From positions 62,001-126,000 of the forward strand of contig JBFYLP010000006.1 of NCBI GenBank assembly GCA_041305345.1: 64,000 nt of DNA, given 5' to 3'. Below, in pieces: positions 16,384 to 24,769 of this stretch. The notes beneath the pieces were generated by a model. It made no database searches. It saw only the letters and a list, made by a program, of their open reading frames with translations, and was not told the origin of the DNA. The translations under genes and the position numbers were made by a program. Position 1 is the first letter of the stretch; each line of letters starts with the position of its first letter. This DNA comes from JACRGC01 sp041305345 (lineage in GTDB: Archaea; Micrarchaeota; Micrarchaeia; Norongarragalinales; SBBD01).

Positions 16384-17399
16384 TTTTCCCCATCCTCGAT
16401 TTCCGCCACGTTTTCGGCGGGCACCCCGGTCAATTTGAACGCATCCGGGAGCGGGACATCATTCCTGACCGGGTACATATAATTACCCAGCGGAATTTGT
16501 TCCTGCGCATCCTTTGAAAGCATGAACTGAACGAATTGCCCTGCGAGCTCGGGATGCTTCGCGCCCCTGGCAACCCCGACATACTCTATTTGGCGGTACA
16601 TTTTGGGGAACATTGCGGCCTTGAATTTTGTGGTGTTCTCACTAAGAATGTGGTACGCGGGGGATGTGGAATAACTGAGCACGATTAGTGCTTCGCCTTG
16701 AAGGAATAGGTTGTACGCCTCCGTCCAGCCGGGAGTGACCGTAAGGAGGCTTCGCTTGAGCCTACGAAGGTAATCCGCAGTCCCCTCACCGTATTCCTGC
16801 GCTACCCAGAAAAGGAATGCCTTGCCTGGCGAGGAGGTGCGTGGATCCTCAATTACTATTTTCCTCTCATATTGTTTGCCGGTCAGCGCCTCAAGATCCG
16901 CGGGCCTACCGATTTTTTCCGAATCGTATACGAACGCCACATACCCCCAATCAAATGGAATGAATCGGGAATCGCCCCCACGAAGGGATGCATCAATTTC
17001 TGCAATATTTACTGGCTCATACGGCTGCAGCAGATCCTTTGCCGCTACCTGCTGCTTGAACGTATTGTCGATCCCCAAGACAACATCCGCCCTCGCGTCA
17101 CTCTTCTCGAAGATCAGCTGCGAAACCATCGCGCCCACATCGCCTTTCGCAACTACGTTCAGTTTGCAGCCGCATTTCTCCTCGAATTTCGGGAATATTT
17201 TCGGACCGAGCCCCCATTCGGAAGTGATTCCATCATAAGTGTAAATCGTCAATACATCCTGCGGCTCCCCGGATGGCACGGGTGCAATTGTGGCAAAAGA
17301 AATGTTCCTTCCCATTTCTCCCCTTTGAAACTCGGTAAGCAGCAGCGCACCTGCAAATATCGCAAGAAACGTAAGGGCTATTGCGAGTTTCATGTCCAT
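16347..17399 (-). CDS. thiB: Thiamine-type ABC transporter substrate-binding protein
   Basis: Extracytoplasmic binding protein of about 350 residues anchored by an N-terminal hydrophobic helix (residues 4-21). It matches bacterial ThiB closely by eye: LTIYTYDGITSEWGLGP, ADVVLGIDNT, FIPFDWGYVAFVYDSEK, DPRTSSPGKAFLFW, VTPGWTEAYNLFLQGEA, SYSTSPAYHIL and IPLGNYMYPV. Import of thiamine or a close derivative is therefore well supported. The promoter is probably among the A/T elements at 17425-17455. I looked for a TPP riboswitch in the 45-base leader and saw none. Confidence 0.92.
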   Translation of the reverse strand: MDMKLAIALTFLAIFAGALLLTEFQRGEMGRNISFATIAPVPSGEPQDVLTIYTYDGITSEWGLGPKIFPKFEEKCGCKLNVVAKGDVGAMVSQLIFEKSDARADVVLGIDNTFKQQVAAKDLLQPYEPVNIAEIDASLRGGDSRFIPFDWGYVAFVYDSEKIGRPADLEALTGKQYERKIVIEDPRTSSPGKAFLFWVAQEYGEGTADYLRRLKRSLLTVTPGWTEAYNLFLQGEALIVLSYSTSPAYHILSENTTKFKAAMFPKMYRQIEYVGVARGAKHPELAGQFVQFMLSKDAQEQIPLGNYMYPVRNDVPLPDAFKLTGVPAENVAEIEDGEKWLKIWEEVFSN

Positions 17400-17444
17400 C
17401 CTTGGATTCGTTGGAAATAAAACCTGTTCGGATATTAATAAACG

Positions 17445-18452
17445 CTATTTATACGGTTCGGCCTTCTCGATCGTTTTCTGGAGGGATATTGCGCGCATTA
17501 TTGCACCCGCCAGGAAGGATTCGTCCTCCAAGTGGGCCCTACCCGCCTTTGAATGCTCTAAAAGGAATTCATTGTAAATCCAGTTGCCAAGCAGCGCATT
17601 GTATGTGAGCCAATAAGAAGCGAGGGCTTTCCAGATTATTCTCGAATCCGGAATCCCATGATATTTGAAATACGCATCCAGGAATCCTAAAATTTGCCCA
17701 TCCGACAGGAACGTAGGCTTTGTCCAGGAGGTGGTGAAAGGGGAGAGCGCATTGCACAGGTCGAAAGCGGCAGACGAGTACATCGCCCAGCCCCAATCAA
17801 TGAGAAGTGCCCTGCCATTCGCAACGATGATGTTTTCGGGCGTCAGGTCATTATGGATGAGGGAAAGGTAATCCTTCCCCGGCCTGTTTGCGGAAAGCGA
17901 TTCAACCGCCTTTTGGGTGCATACTTCAAGCAGGTTTGTCGCCTCGCTTTCCCTGCGGCCCGTTTTTTTGGCATTTTTGATGAGGTAGCCCGCAGGGTCC
18001 TCCGCACGGTAATCGCAGATCCCCCGCTTGCCATGGCTCCCCGAATGGAGCGTATGCAGCGTTCGAGCCAGGGCGGGCAGGTCGTGCGAATAATCGATTT
18101 CGCGACCCCGTACAAACTCCTGGATGCTGTAGGGGAACCTTCGGCCGCCAACAACGACGTTCCCAAATGAGAGGAACCTTGGGGATATCCCCAAACTTGA
18201 AATTTTGCCAGATGTCTTTTTCTCGTAATCAGCCTGGATGAATACGCTTGGCTTGCTTGCCGGAGCGACCGCGAATTTTACCAGATAATCCTTTTTTTGA
18301 GAATTCACCTTGATTGCTATGTTGGAAAGCCCCTGGCGGAAGGGCAGGGCACGTCCATCGCCCCCAAAAAAAGGAAGCCTACCCGCTTGCGCAGCAAGGA
18401 GCAGGGGAAGCCTATTCATTCTGACTGCGGATTGCAGCATACAAACCAACAC
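17445..18452 (-). CDS. Aminoglycoside/choline-kinase-fold phosphotransferase (possible thiamine kinase)
   Basis: About 335 residues or slightly fewer. Brenner motif SLIHNDLTPENIIV gives the catalytic Asp and Asn, followed by ALLIDWGWAMYSSAAFDLCNAL with the Mg-binding Asp. The N-terminal lobe has LSNIAIKVNSQKKDYLVKF for ATP. The family phosphorylates small alcohols such as choline, thiamine or antibiotics. Sitting just upstream of thiB on the same strand, thiamine is the attractive substrate (inference). The start is uncertain: GTG 18452, ATG 18440 or ATG 18419. Confidence 0.78.
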   Translation of the reverse strand: MLVCMLQSAVRMNRLPLLLAAQAGRLPFFGGDGRALPFRQGLSNIAIKVNSQKKDYLVKFAVAPASKPSVFIQADYEKKTSGKISSLGISPRFLSFGNVVVGGRRFPYSIQEFVRGREIDYSHDLPALARTLHTLHSGSHGKRGICDYRAEDPAGYLIKNAKKTGRRESEATNLLEVCTQKAVESLSANRPGKDYLSLIHNDLTPENIIVANGRALLIDWGWAMYSSAAFDLCNALSPFTTSWTKPTFLSDGQILGFLDAYFKYHGIPDSRIIWKALASYWLTYNALLGNWIYNEFLLEHSKAGRAHLEDESFLAGAIMRAISLQKTIEKAEPYK

Positions 18453-18455
18453 ATT

Positions 18456-19022
18456 TCAATGGGCCCGTAGCATCTCGCTTCTCGCCTGCTCAATTTGCCC
18501 CCGGATCATATCCTGCTTGTGCTTCAGGTTGCCAACGAGTGAAGAGGAATATTTAAGCACCATCAGGTTGTCGTAGATCTCGTTCATCACTTTGAAATAG
18601 TATTCCGCATCCTCCTTCTTGCCTTCGCGAAGCGAGAGCTGCGTCGCCCTCCTAAGCTCGCCAACCACGTCCGCGAGGCCCGAGAGCCACGGCTTGTACC
18701 CGACAGCCAGATCGTCGAAGTCGGGTATTTCCCTCCTCTTGAAAATCGCATCAAGCACCTTTATCTCGACTATCTCCTGGTAGCACTGCTCGGAGATGTG
18801 CCCGAACTCCAAATCGTGCTCCTGAAGCTTGGAAATTTTCGCATCGAGCTGCAAAATCAGCTCCTGCGCCTCATTGAAATCCTGCGTGTGGATGCTCCGG
18901 ATCGCACGCGCGCAATCGCGTATGATCTCCCGCGAGAGCCTAAGCACCGCATCCTGGTTGCGCTCCTTCTCATCTAGCATCTTTGTTATTTTCGATATTG
19001 CCATCTTCATCTTGGCGTCCAT
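18456..19022 (-). CDS. Translin-family RNA/DNA-binding protein
   Basis: About 188 helical residues of the archaeal translin family (COG2178). Typical segments are ALRLSREIIRDCARAIRSIH (read here as VLRLSREIIRDCARAIRSIH), HISEQCYQEIVEIKVLDAIF and YFKVMNEIYDNLM. Eukaryotic translin with TRAX forms an octameric single-strand nuclease; archaeal members form similar shells and probably process or bind RNA. Divergent from the UMP kinase gene over a TATTATAATAG element; 3 bases before the kinase-fold gene. Confidence 0.88.
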   Translation of the reverse strand: MDAKMKMAISKITKMLDEKERNQDAVLRLSREIIRDCARAIRSIHTQDFNEAQELILQLDAKISKLQEHDLEFGHISEQCYQEIVEIKVLDAIFKRREIPDFDDLAVGYKPWLSGLADVVGELRRATQLSLREGKKEDAEYYFKVMNEIYDNLMVLKYSSSLVGNLKHKQDMIRGQIEQARSEMLRAH

Positions 19023-19060
19023 TTTTACCCCTCCTCAAGCATAAGCATTTGAAATGTAGG

Positions 19061-19071
19061 TATTATAATAG
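19061..19071. promoter_or_regulatory. Shared TATA element for translin and pyrH
   Basis: TATTATAATAG is near-symmetric and works as a TATA element on either strand. It lies 39 bases upstream of the translin ATG (19022, minus) and 32 bases upstream of the UMP kinase ATG (19103, plus). No other TATA-like element occurs in this 80-base gap. Confidence 0.45.
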
Positions 19072-19102
19072 GGAGATTAATAACTTTTTTGGGTTGGAGA
19101 GC

Positions 19103-19798
19103 ATGGCAAGAATCGTGGTTTCGCTTGGGGGGTCGCTGCTTTATGATTCAAGCGGCAGGTTCGATTGGCAAAGTGCGTCCGGTTTGGCCGGGGCGCTAAG
19201 GGAGGCAAAAGCGCAAGGCACGCAATTGATCGTGGTCGTCGGCGGAGGGAAAAAGGCGAGGGAATATGCAGGCAGGGCGCGCGCATCCAATAAAGGCGAA
19301 TTCATAGCCGACAGGGAGGCAATAAAGGCAACAAGGGAAAATGCCCGTGAAATGATCAAATTATTGGGAAATGATGCGTTTGGGAAGGTGGCGCTTTCGT
19401 TCGATGACGCGCCTGCTGCAATGAAGCAGGGCAGAATCCTCGTTTCAGGCGGGATGCTCGAGGGCCTTACCACGGATTCGGTTTCCGTTCTCTTCGCGGA
19501 AATGGTCAAGGCGGATGCGGTCGTCAATTTGGGAGACACGGAAGGGATTTTCACAGCGGATCCGAAAAAGGATCGGAAGGCAGTACCAATCAAGGAAATG
19601 GCCCACGAGGACCTGGTCAGCCTCGCGGCTAGGAACGATTACAGGAAAGCGGGAACCCATTTCGTGTTCGATCTTGTGGCATCTAAGCTTGCCGCAAGGA
19701 GCAACATCGATTTAAGGTTCGCCGATGGTAGGGATGCCAGGAATGCAAAAGCTGCAATCGAAGGAAAAAAGTTCAGGGGCACGATGGTAAGGAATTGA
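19103..19798 (+). CDS. pyrH: UMP kinase
   Basis: Phosphorylates UMP to UDP, feeding UTP to GlmU and RNA synthesis. About 231 residues of the amino-acid-kinase fold: VVSLGGSLL at the N-terminus, VVVGGGKKAREYAG, ILVSGGMLEGLTTDSVSVLFAE, and NLGDTEGIFTADPKKD. It looks like the archaeal branch. ATG 19103 follows TTGGAGAG; the longer frame back to 18983 overlaps the divergent gene and promoter and is rejected. Confidence 0.92.
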   Translation: MARIVVSLGGSLLYDSSGRFDWQSASGLAGALREAKAQGTQLIVVVGGGKKAREYAGRARASNKGEFIADREAIKATRENAREMIKLLGNDAFGKVALSFDDAPAAMKQGRILVSGGMLEGLTTDSVSVLFAEMVKADAVVNLGDTEGIFTADPKKDRKAVPIKEMAHEDLVSLAARNDYRKAGTHFVFDLVASKLAARSNIDLRFADGRDARNAKAAIEGKKFRGTMVRN

Positions 19799-19812
19799 GG
19801 GTGATTGTAAAA

Positions 19813-20070
19813 ATGGCCAAGGAACCTCTTTCGGAAGAAGTAAAATCGAGCAGAAAATATGGGCAGAATCACCTTTGGTTCAGGAATAATTGGCAGAGGA
19901 TTGTGGAGCTTGAGAATGAGCTAACGCATACGAGCACGCCTCCATAAATCAGCGCCAGCCACGCTGCCGCCCTTGCAGCCATCAAGAATACCATGCTTGA
20001 AAAAAGGCACATCACGCAAAAACAGATTCATATGCTTACTGCGATAAGGAAAACAATCATAAGGGACTAG
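19813..20070 (+). pseudogene. 86-codon frame interrupted by one in-frame TAA
   Basis: ATG 19813 opens 44 codons (MAKEPLSEEVKSSRKYGQNH...) to TAA at 19945-19947. The same frame then continues for 40 more codons with amphipathic, Lys/Arg/Ala-rich helical sequence (AAALAAIKNTMLEKRHITQK) to TAG at 20068-20070. The second half reads like real coding sequence, suggesting a single basic protein with a premature stop. It may be a decayed gene, a sequencing error or a readthrough site. Follows pyrH by 15 bases. Nothing else explains this 270-base stretch. Confidence 0.4.
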
Positions 20071-20519
20071 CTAACGCACACCTCAAGAACTGAAATCTCG
20101 CCGGCAAGGATTCCAAGCCTTTTAACGCAGATCATTCCCGTTTTGCCCTTGGGGTCGCCCGCGATTAGCAACGGTTTCCCATCAATACCATGAATTCCTA
20201 TTGCCACCCGGTTTTCGGATCCAGGATCAAGAAGGCGCCCGATATCCTCGGGGGGAATTTCCCTGAATGCGTCAAGAGCATCCGCTGAAAGCTCGTTTGC
20301 GTAAATGAAAGTGCCATCACAATGCGCAAAACCAATTTCCGGGGTGCAGGAGTAGAGGAGGCGGTCTGCAAATAGCATCGCCTTCCTTTCGGAAGAAGCG
20401 AAGGAAACCTGGGAATTGAGCGAATCCAGCAGGAGGATGAACGAGGAGAACAAGAGCACGACGGTAAGGATCAGCAACAGAGATGAAAAGAGCAAATCAA
20501 GGGAAAAAAGGCCCCGCAT
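20067..20519 (-). CDS. Orphan prepilin-like membrane-anchored protein
   Basis: About 150 residues. It starts MRGLFSLDLLFSSLLLIL, with a single N-terminal hydrophobic helix followed by a soluble domain. The opening resembles the pilin-like protein at 49598 (KGLFSSDFLAALAIFIVILL), so it is probably a type IV pilin-like subunit or minor pilin located away from the pilus locus. The start at 20519 is chosen over 20627 because a TATA-like CTTATATTG lies about 55 bases upstream and because of this alignment. A stretch with CDGTFIYANE may bear a disulphide. Confidence 0.65.
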   Translation of the reverse strand: MRGLFSLDLLFSSLLLILTVVLLFSSFILLLDSLNSQVSFASSERKAMLFADRLLYSCTPEIGFAHCDGTFIYANELSADALDAFREIPPEDIGRLLDPGSENRVAIGIHGIDGKPLLIAGDPKGKTGMICVKRLGILAGEISVLEVCVS

Positions 20520-20689
20520 AGGTTGCACCCATTGCCACGACCCATATCGGTAATGAAGGATAAGCAATATAAGCACACGAGCCCGGTCGCCAACTACCAA
20601 AGGTTTTAAGTATTTTCCAAGGGTCAACTTTCAACTGGGTAGCATTAAGTAACGGCTTTCAATACCGTAAAAAAGGTATCCAACAAGCT

Positions 20690-22132
20690 ATGCTGTTCAA
20701 TTCCACCTCATTCCTGCTTTTTTTCCCCATAGTCGTGGGGGTGCATTTCCTGCTGCCCCAAAGGTTCAGGTGGATGTGGCTGCTTCTTGCAAGCTGCCAT
20801 TTCTATATGTCGTTCATTCCCGCATACATACTCATACTTTTTTTCCTGATTGCGGTGGATTATGCAGCCGGAATCCTGATAGAGGATGCGAAAGGCAACA
20901 TCCGGAAATATTACCTGATCGGGAGCCTAGTGGCGAATGTCGGGATCCTAAGCTTCTTCAAGTACTTCGATTTCCTGAATGCGAACTTCTCGGCACTCGC
21001 AGGGTTCATCGGATGGAACTACCCCGTAGGTGCGCTCGAAATACTGCTGCCCATCGGCCTTTCATTCCATACGTTCCAGTCCATAGCATATACGATCGAG
21101 GTCTATAGGCGAAGGCAGAAGGCGGAACGGAACCTTGGCATCTACGCATTGTACGTGATGTTCTTCCCCCAGCTGGTAGCTGGCCCCATAGAAAGGCCCC
21201 AGAACCTGATACATCAATTTTATGCAAGGCACAAATTCGATATGGGGAGGATCAGCGACGGCCTAAGGCTGATGCTTTGGGGGTTCTTCAAAAAAATCGT
21301 GGTTGCGGACAGGCTCGCAATCATGGTCAATCTGATCTATGGGAACCCGACGGAATTCGCCGGGCTGCCCCTTATAGCAGCAACCGTGGCTTTCGGCATC
21401 CAGGTTTATTGCGATTTCTCGGGCTATTCCGACATCGCAATCGGCGCAGCCAGGGTGCTCGGGTACGAACTGATGGCCAATTTCAGGAGGCCGTATTTTT
21501 CCAAGTCAATTAGGGAATTCTGGAACCGGTGGCACATTTCCCTCTATTCCTGGTTCCGGGATTTCGTTTACATCCCAATGGGAGGAAGCAGGGTTTCGAG
21601 GAACCGGATGTTTTTCAACATCCTGATAGTATTCCTCATTAGCGGTGCGTGGCACGGTGCAAACTGGACATTCATACTGTGGGGCGGGTTGCACGGATCG
21701 TACCTCGTGCTTTCGTACATCCTGGAAAAGCCCCTTGAAGGCATTGCAAACGCCGCAGGATTGGGCAGCCATAACAAACTCTTGGCCGCATTGCAGATTA
21801 CGGCTACATTCTGCCTTGTTTCGTTCGGATGGATACTGTTTCGGGCGAAAGACCTTGCAGATGCCGCATACATCATGACACACCTGTTTGCGGGCCCCCT
21901 TTTGACAACAGGCTGGGTTTCGGCATCGATGGGCTGGCTAAGCCTCGGATTGGCGGGCATATCGCTATCGATACTGCTTGCAGGCGAGCTGATCCAGGAG
22001 CGGATGGGACTTAGCGCCTTCCTTTCAAGGAAACCCCTCCTCCTGAGGCTTGGCGCATATGCTGCAATCATTTGGTGCATCTTGCTGTTTGGGGTTTTTG
22101 GGGCAAATACGTTCATTTATTTCCAATTTTGA
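20690..22132 (+). CDS. MBOAT-family membrane O-acyltransferase (AlgI-like)
   Basis: About 480 residues with around ten membrane helices. It matches the AlgI/DltB branch: MLFNSTSFLLFFPIVVGVHF, a QLVAGPIERPQNLI loop, RPYFSKSIREFWNRWHISLYSWFRDFVYIPMGG, and ISGAWHGANWTFILWGGLHG with the invariant catalytic His. These proteins pass acyl groups, usually acetyl, across the membrane to a surface polysaccharide or protein. The next gene is the expected SGNH-type partner. The acceptor in this archaeon is unknown, possibly S-layer or pilus glycans. Confidence 0.92.
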   Translation: MLFNSTSFLLFFPIVVGVHFLLPQRFRWMWLLLASCHFYMSFIPAYILILFFLIAVDYAAGILIEDAKGNIRKYYLIGSLVANVGILSFFKYFDFLNANFSALAGFIGWNYPVGALEILLPIGLSFHTFQSIAYTIEVYRRRQKAERNLGIYALYVMFFPQLVAGPIERPQNLIHQFYARHKFDMGRISDGLRLMLWGFFKKIVVADRLAIMVNLIYGNPTEFAGLPLIAATVAFGIQVYCDFSGYSDIAIGAARVLGYELMANFRRPYFSKSIREFWNRWHISLYSWFRDFVYIPMGGSRVSRNRMFFNILIVFLISGAWHGANWTFILWGGLHGSYLVLSYILEKPLEGIANAAGLGSHNKLLAALQITATFCLVSFGWILFRAKDLADAAYIMTHLFAGPLLTTGWVSASMGWLSLGLAGISLSILLAGELIQERMGLSAFLSRKPLLLRLGAYAAIIWCILLFGVFGANTFIYFQF

Positions 22133-22233
22133 GGCATTGAGCATACGGGCATAACCCGGATAAATATGGATTCGACTCATATTGCACCTGGAGGGGGAGT
22201 GGAGGCGATATTCAAACGCGGGAGGATACGCAT

Positions 22234-23238
22234 ATGAATAAGAAGGATAGGGATTACTTGCGCAGGCTCCTGGCGTTTGGAGGAATATTGGCAGCCTCCT
22301 TCCTTGCATACCTAATGATCTCAATCCACTTTTCAAGCGTTCCCGGAATGCTGAAATGGGAGCACGACCTCTTCGGGTACAAGGACAGAATTGCAGCGGG
22401 AAAACCAAGCCCGAAAATAATAATCGTGGGGGGCTCTAACGCCCTGTTTGGGGTTTCTGCATCGCAAATTGAAAGCGAGCTTGGAATACCGGCCGTAAAT
22501 TATGCAAACGACGTTTGGCTGAGCACATACCTGCTCGAACGCGGGAAGGCGGTTGCAGGGAAGGGCGACATAATGCTAATCCCCCTCGAATACGAATTCT
22601 ACTGGTACCAAGGCAAGCTCATGTTCGAAGGCCAAACATCCAAGGAGAGGTACATACTCACATACGACTCGGAATATTTCAATACCCTAAATCCATTGGA
22701 GAAGGTGAACGTCGTTTCCATTGGCGCAATTGATACCATCAACAACATACGCAGCAGGCTGAACCCAATCAAGCCATTCTATACAGTGGAAACGATTAAT
22801 GAATGGGGGGATGAGACGAATAACAGCTACTCGAATCGGGACACGAAGCGGTTCAAGCCCATAAGGGTGAATTTTCCCGATGATTTTATGCGCAGGTTCC
22901 CGGATTATGACGGATGCAGGGCGATCCTCAGGCTCTCGGAATGGGCGGACGAAAACGGGATCACCCTGATTGCTACCTACCCTTCCATCGTGATGTATGA
23001 GGACTACGCCCTTCCAAAGAACAAGCAAAAATTCGAGATGATATCGGAATTCTATGCCCGTAACGGAATCGCGACAATCGGCGAGCCCCTTGATTTCGCG
23101 TATGGGGTCGAAATGTTTTACGACACGAACTACCACCTAAACGACTGGGGGATGAGGATGCGCACGGACTTCATTATTAAGCACCTGAGGGAATACGCCA
23201 AGAATCCAAGCGAAGGCACTGCCATAGGCAAACGGTAA
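22234..23238 (+). CDS. SGNH-like membrane-anchored partner of the MBOAT protein (AlgJ/DltD-like)
   Basis: About 334 residues. A membrane helix at residues 13-31 is followed by a soluble extracellular domain. IIIVGGSNALFG supplies a block I Ser as in SGNH esterases, and YDTNYHLNDWG supplies an Asp-X-X-His pair as block V. AlgJ, AlgX and DltD use this catalytic set to complete acyl transfer begun by the MBOAT protein. It starts about 100 bases downstream with its own TATA-like GGATAAATATGG (22158-22170) and a GGGAGGAT ribosome site. Confidence 0.82.
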   Translation: MNKKDRDYLRRLLAFGGILAASFLAYLMISIHFSSVPGMLKWEHDLFGYKDRIAAGKPSPKIIIVGGSNALFGVSASQIESELGIPAVNYANDVWLSTYLLERGKAVAGKGDIMLIPLEYEFYWYQGKLMFEGQTSKERYILTYDSEYFNTLNPLEKVNVVSIGAIDTINNIRSRLNPIKPFYTVETINEWGDETNNSYSNRDTKRFKPIRVNFPDDFMRRFPDYDGCRAILRLSEWADENGITLIATYPSIVMYEDYALPKNKQKFEMISEFYARNGIATIGEPLDFAYGVEMFYDTNYHLNDWGMRMRTDFIIKHLREYAKNPSEGTAIGKR

Positions 23239-23312
23239 GCTGGCAACGGGGCAGAAGCGCACTTACGGCATCACCCTCCAAATCCGCACCGACAGAACGG
23301 CGTAATTAATAA

Positions 23313-23323
23313 GGTTTAAATAG
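23313..23323 (+). promoter_or_regulatory. TATA element for the amidotransferase-fold surface protein
   Basis: GGTTTAAATAG, preceded by two A residues as a BRE-like context, lies 51-61 bases upstream of ATG 23374. It predicts a leader of about 30 bases containing the GGTGAT ribosome site. Confidence 0.5.
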
Positions 23324-23373
23324 TCAAAAGGGCATTACTAAACCAAGTACAGTTACTAAAATGGTGATATCGC

Positions 23374-24198
23374 ATGTACGGTGGCGTTGCTGGCAGGAGC
23401 ACTCATCTCGAGAGCTCGATTCCCTTGATCCTCATCATTATCCTGGCCATATTCGTGGCAGGCAATTTTGGGCTCGTCAACTTCAGCGACATCCCAATTC
23501 TGAACCAGTTCCTTGGGGGGAAGAACATCCGCGTTGCGGTCGTTGGAAACCCCTCCAGCGGAGTTAAAGGCTACCTTACTAGCAGCGATGCTAGATGGGC
23601 GAATATTTACTATGCGGCAAACCTTAAGGCAGAGCAGCTTAAGGCATCAGGAACGCTTAAGCCCTTCGATGTCGTGATCCTCCAGGGCCAGCCAATTTGC
23701 GATAGGACGGCAAGGTCCGTGATCACCGATTGGGTGAAGGCGGGCGGAAAGCTCATCGTCGTGGGCGATGCGTGCACGAGGGTTTATGATGACAATTCGG
23801 CAATCGGATGGGACATTGGCGTTAAACTGCTCGGGGACGTGATGCCAGCAAAGATAGGAGGGCTTACTTCACAGCCCGAATCCATCAAGACGGGCTGCTC
23901 ATCTGGAACGTTCAAGATCGCAGTTTTCGAGCATACGATCGCATCGGGGGTCAACGATTACCCGTTCTCAGGAAGGACCATCGAAGTCGTTCCGAACAAC
24001 GGAATCCCGGTTGCATACGTGGAATGCTCGAGCGCCGGCAAGGGATCGGCTGCAACGACTCCGGCGATCATCGAGAGCACGGGAATGTTTTCCGGAAAGG
24101 TCATATACTTCGCATATGACCCGGGCATCGGCGGGGACAACAACGGAAGGACGCTGTTCCTGAACACGATCAAGTACTTAAAGAGCCAGAAGGGTTAA
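23374..24198 (+). CDS. Membrane-anchored extracellular protein with amidotransferase-like fold
   Basis: About 274 residues. An N-terminal helix (residues 15-36, SIPLILIIILAIFVAGNF) anchors a soluble domain. The domain has alternating strands and helices (IRVAVVGNPSSG, FDVVILQGQPICD, GGKLIVVGDACTRV, GKVIYFAYDPGIG) resembling class I glutamine amidotransferase-like or ThuA/DUF4350 proteins. The elbow residue is Asp-Ala-Cys rather than the usual nucleophile context, so catalysis is doubtful. Outside orientation is inferred. Strong promoter and ribosome site suggest good expression. Function unknown. Confidence 0.65.
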   Translation: MYGGVAGRSTHLESSIPLILIIILAIFVAGNFGLVNFSDIPILNQFLGGKNIRVAVVGNPSSGVKGYLTSSDARWANIYYAANLKAEQLKASGTLKPFDVVILQGQPICDRTARSVITDWVKAGGKLIVVGDACTRVYDDNSAIGWDIGVKLLGDVMPAKIGGLTSQPESIKTGCSSGTFKIAVFEHTIASGVNDYPFSGRTIEVVPNNGIPVAYVECSSAGKGSAATTPAIIESTGMFSGKVIYFAYDPGIGGDNNGRTLFLNTIKYLKSQKG

Positions 24199-24309
24199 TT
24201 TCCCCTTCCTTTTTTCCTTATTTTTAAATGCTAGGTTCACCTCAAGCTCCAATTTTCCCCCTGCCCAATATTATTATTTGCCAATTCCCCCAATCTTTCC
24301 GGTGTTTTA

Positions 24310-24756
24310 TTGATAATTGGAATCGATGCTGGCGCGACTTTCGCATTCGCCGCCCTCAATTTCAACGGAGAGCTCATAGCGCTTCGAAGCAAGAGGAATG
24401 CAAGGAAGGAGGAGATGATTAGGATGCTTGGGCCCTTCGAGCCCGTCATCATTGCAAGCGATACCAATCCGCCTTCCAAATTGGCAAAAAGGCTATCGGC
24501 AACGTTCAAGTGCAGGCTTTCATCCCCAAAAAAATCGCTAACCCAGCTTGAAAAGACGCACATAACTCGTGATTACAATTTTGCCAATGCCCACGAGAAG
24601 GATGCGCTTGCAGCTGCATTGAAAGCCTTCCACAAAATCGAGAACAAGATGCGGCAGGTGGAGAGGCATTTTAGGAATAAGGGCTCGCTTGGAAATCCAT
24701 CAGAGGCAAAGCAGCGGGTAGCAAGCGGAAGGAGGATTGGGGATGCGATCGCTTGA
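24310..24756 (+). CDS. RNase H-fold protein, stand-alone DUF460 N-terminal domain
   Basis: About 148 residues. MIIGIDAGATFAFAALNFNGEL, VIIASDTNPPSKLAKRL, and NANAHEKDALAAAL (here FANAHEKDALAAALKAF) match the RNase H-like domain of the archaeal DUF460 family (COG2433), including the Asp residues expected for metal binding. Full DUF460 proteins are about 600 residues with coiled coils; here only the nuclease-like domain and a basic tail remain. The start is TTG 24310 behind CCGGTG. A DNA or RNA processing role is likely but unproven. Confidence 0.75.
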   Translation: MIIGIDAGATFAFAALNFNGELIALRSKRNARKEEMIRMLGPFEPVIIASDTNPPSKLAKRLSATFKCRLSSPKKSLTQLEKTHITRDYNFANAHEKDALAAALKAFHKIENKMRQVERHFRNKGSLGNPSEAKQRVASGRRIGDAIA

Positions 24757-24769
24757 AAATTGAACGGGG

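Noticed and set aside
17400..17444. TPP riboswitch before thiB
   Set aside because: The leader is too short and has neither of the conserved thi-box segments; only TATA-like elements are seen.
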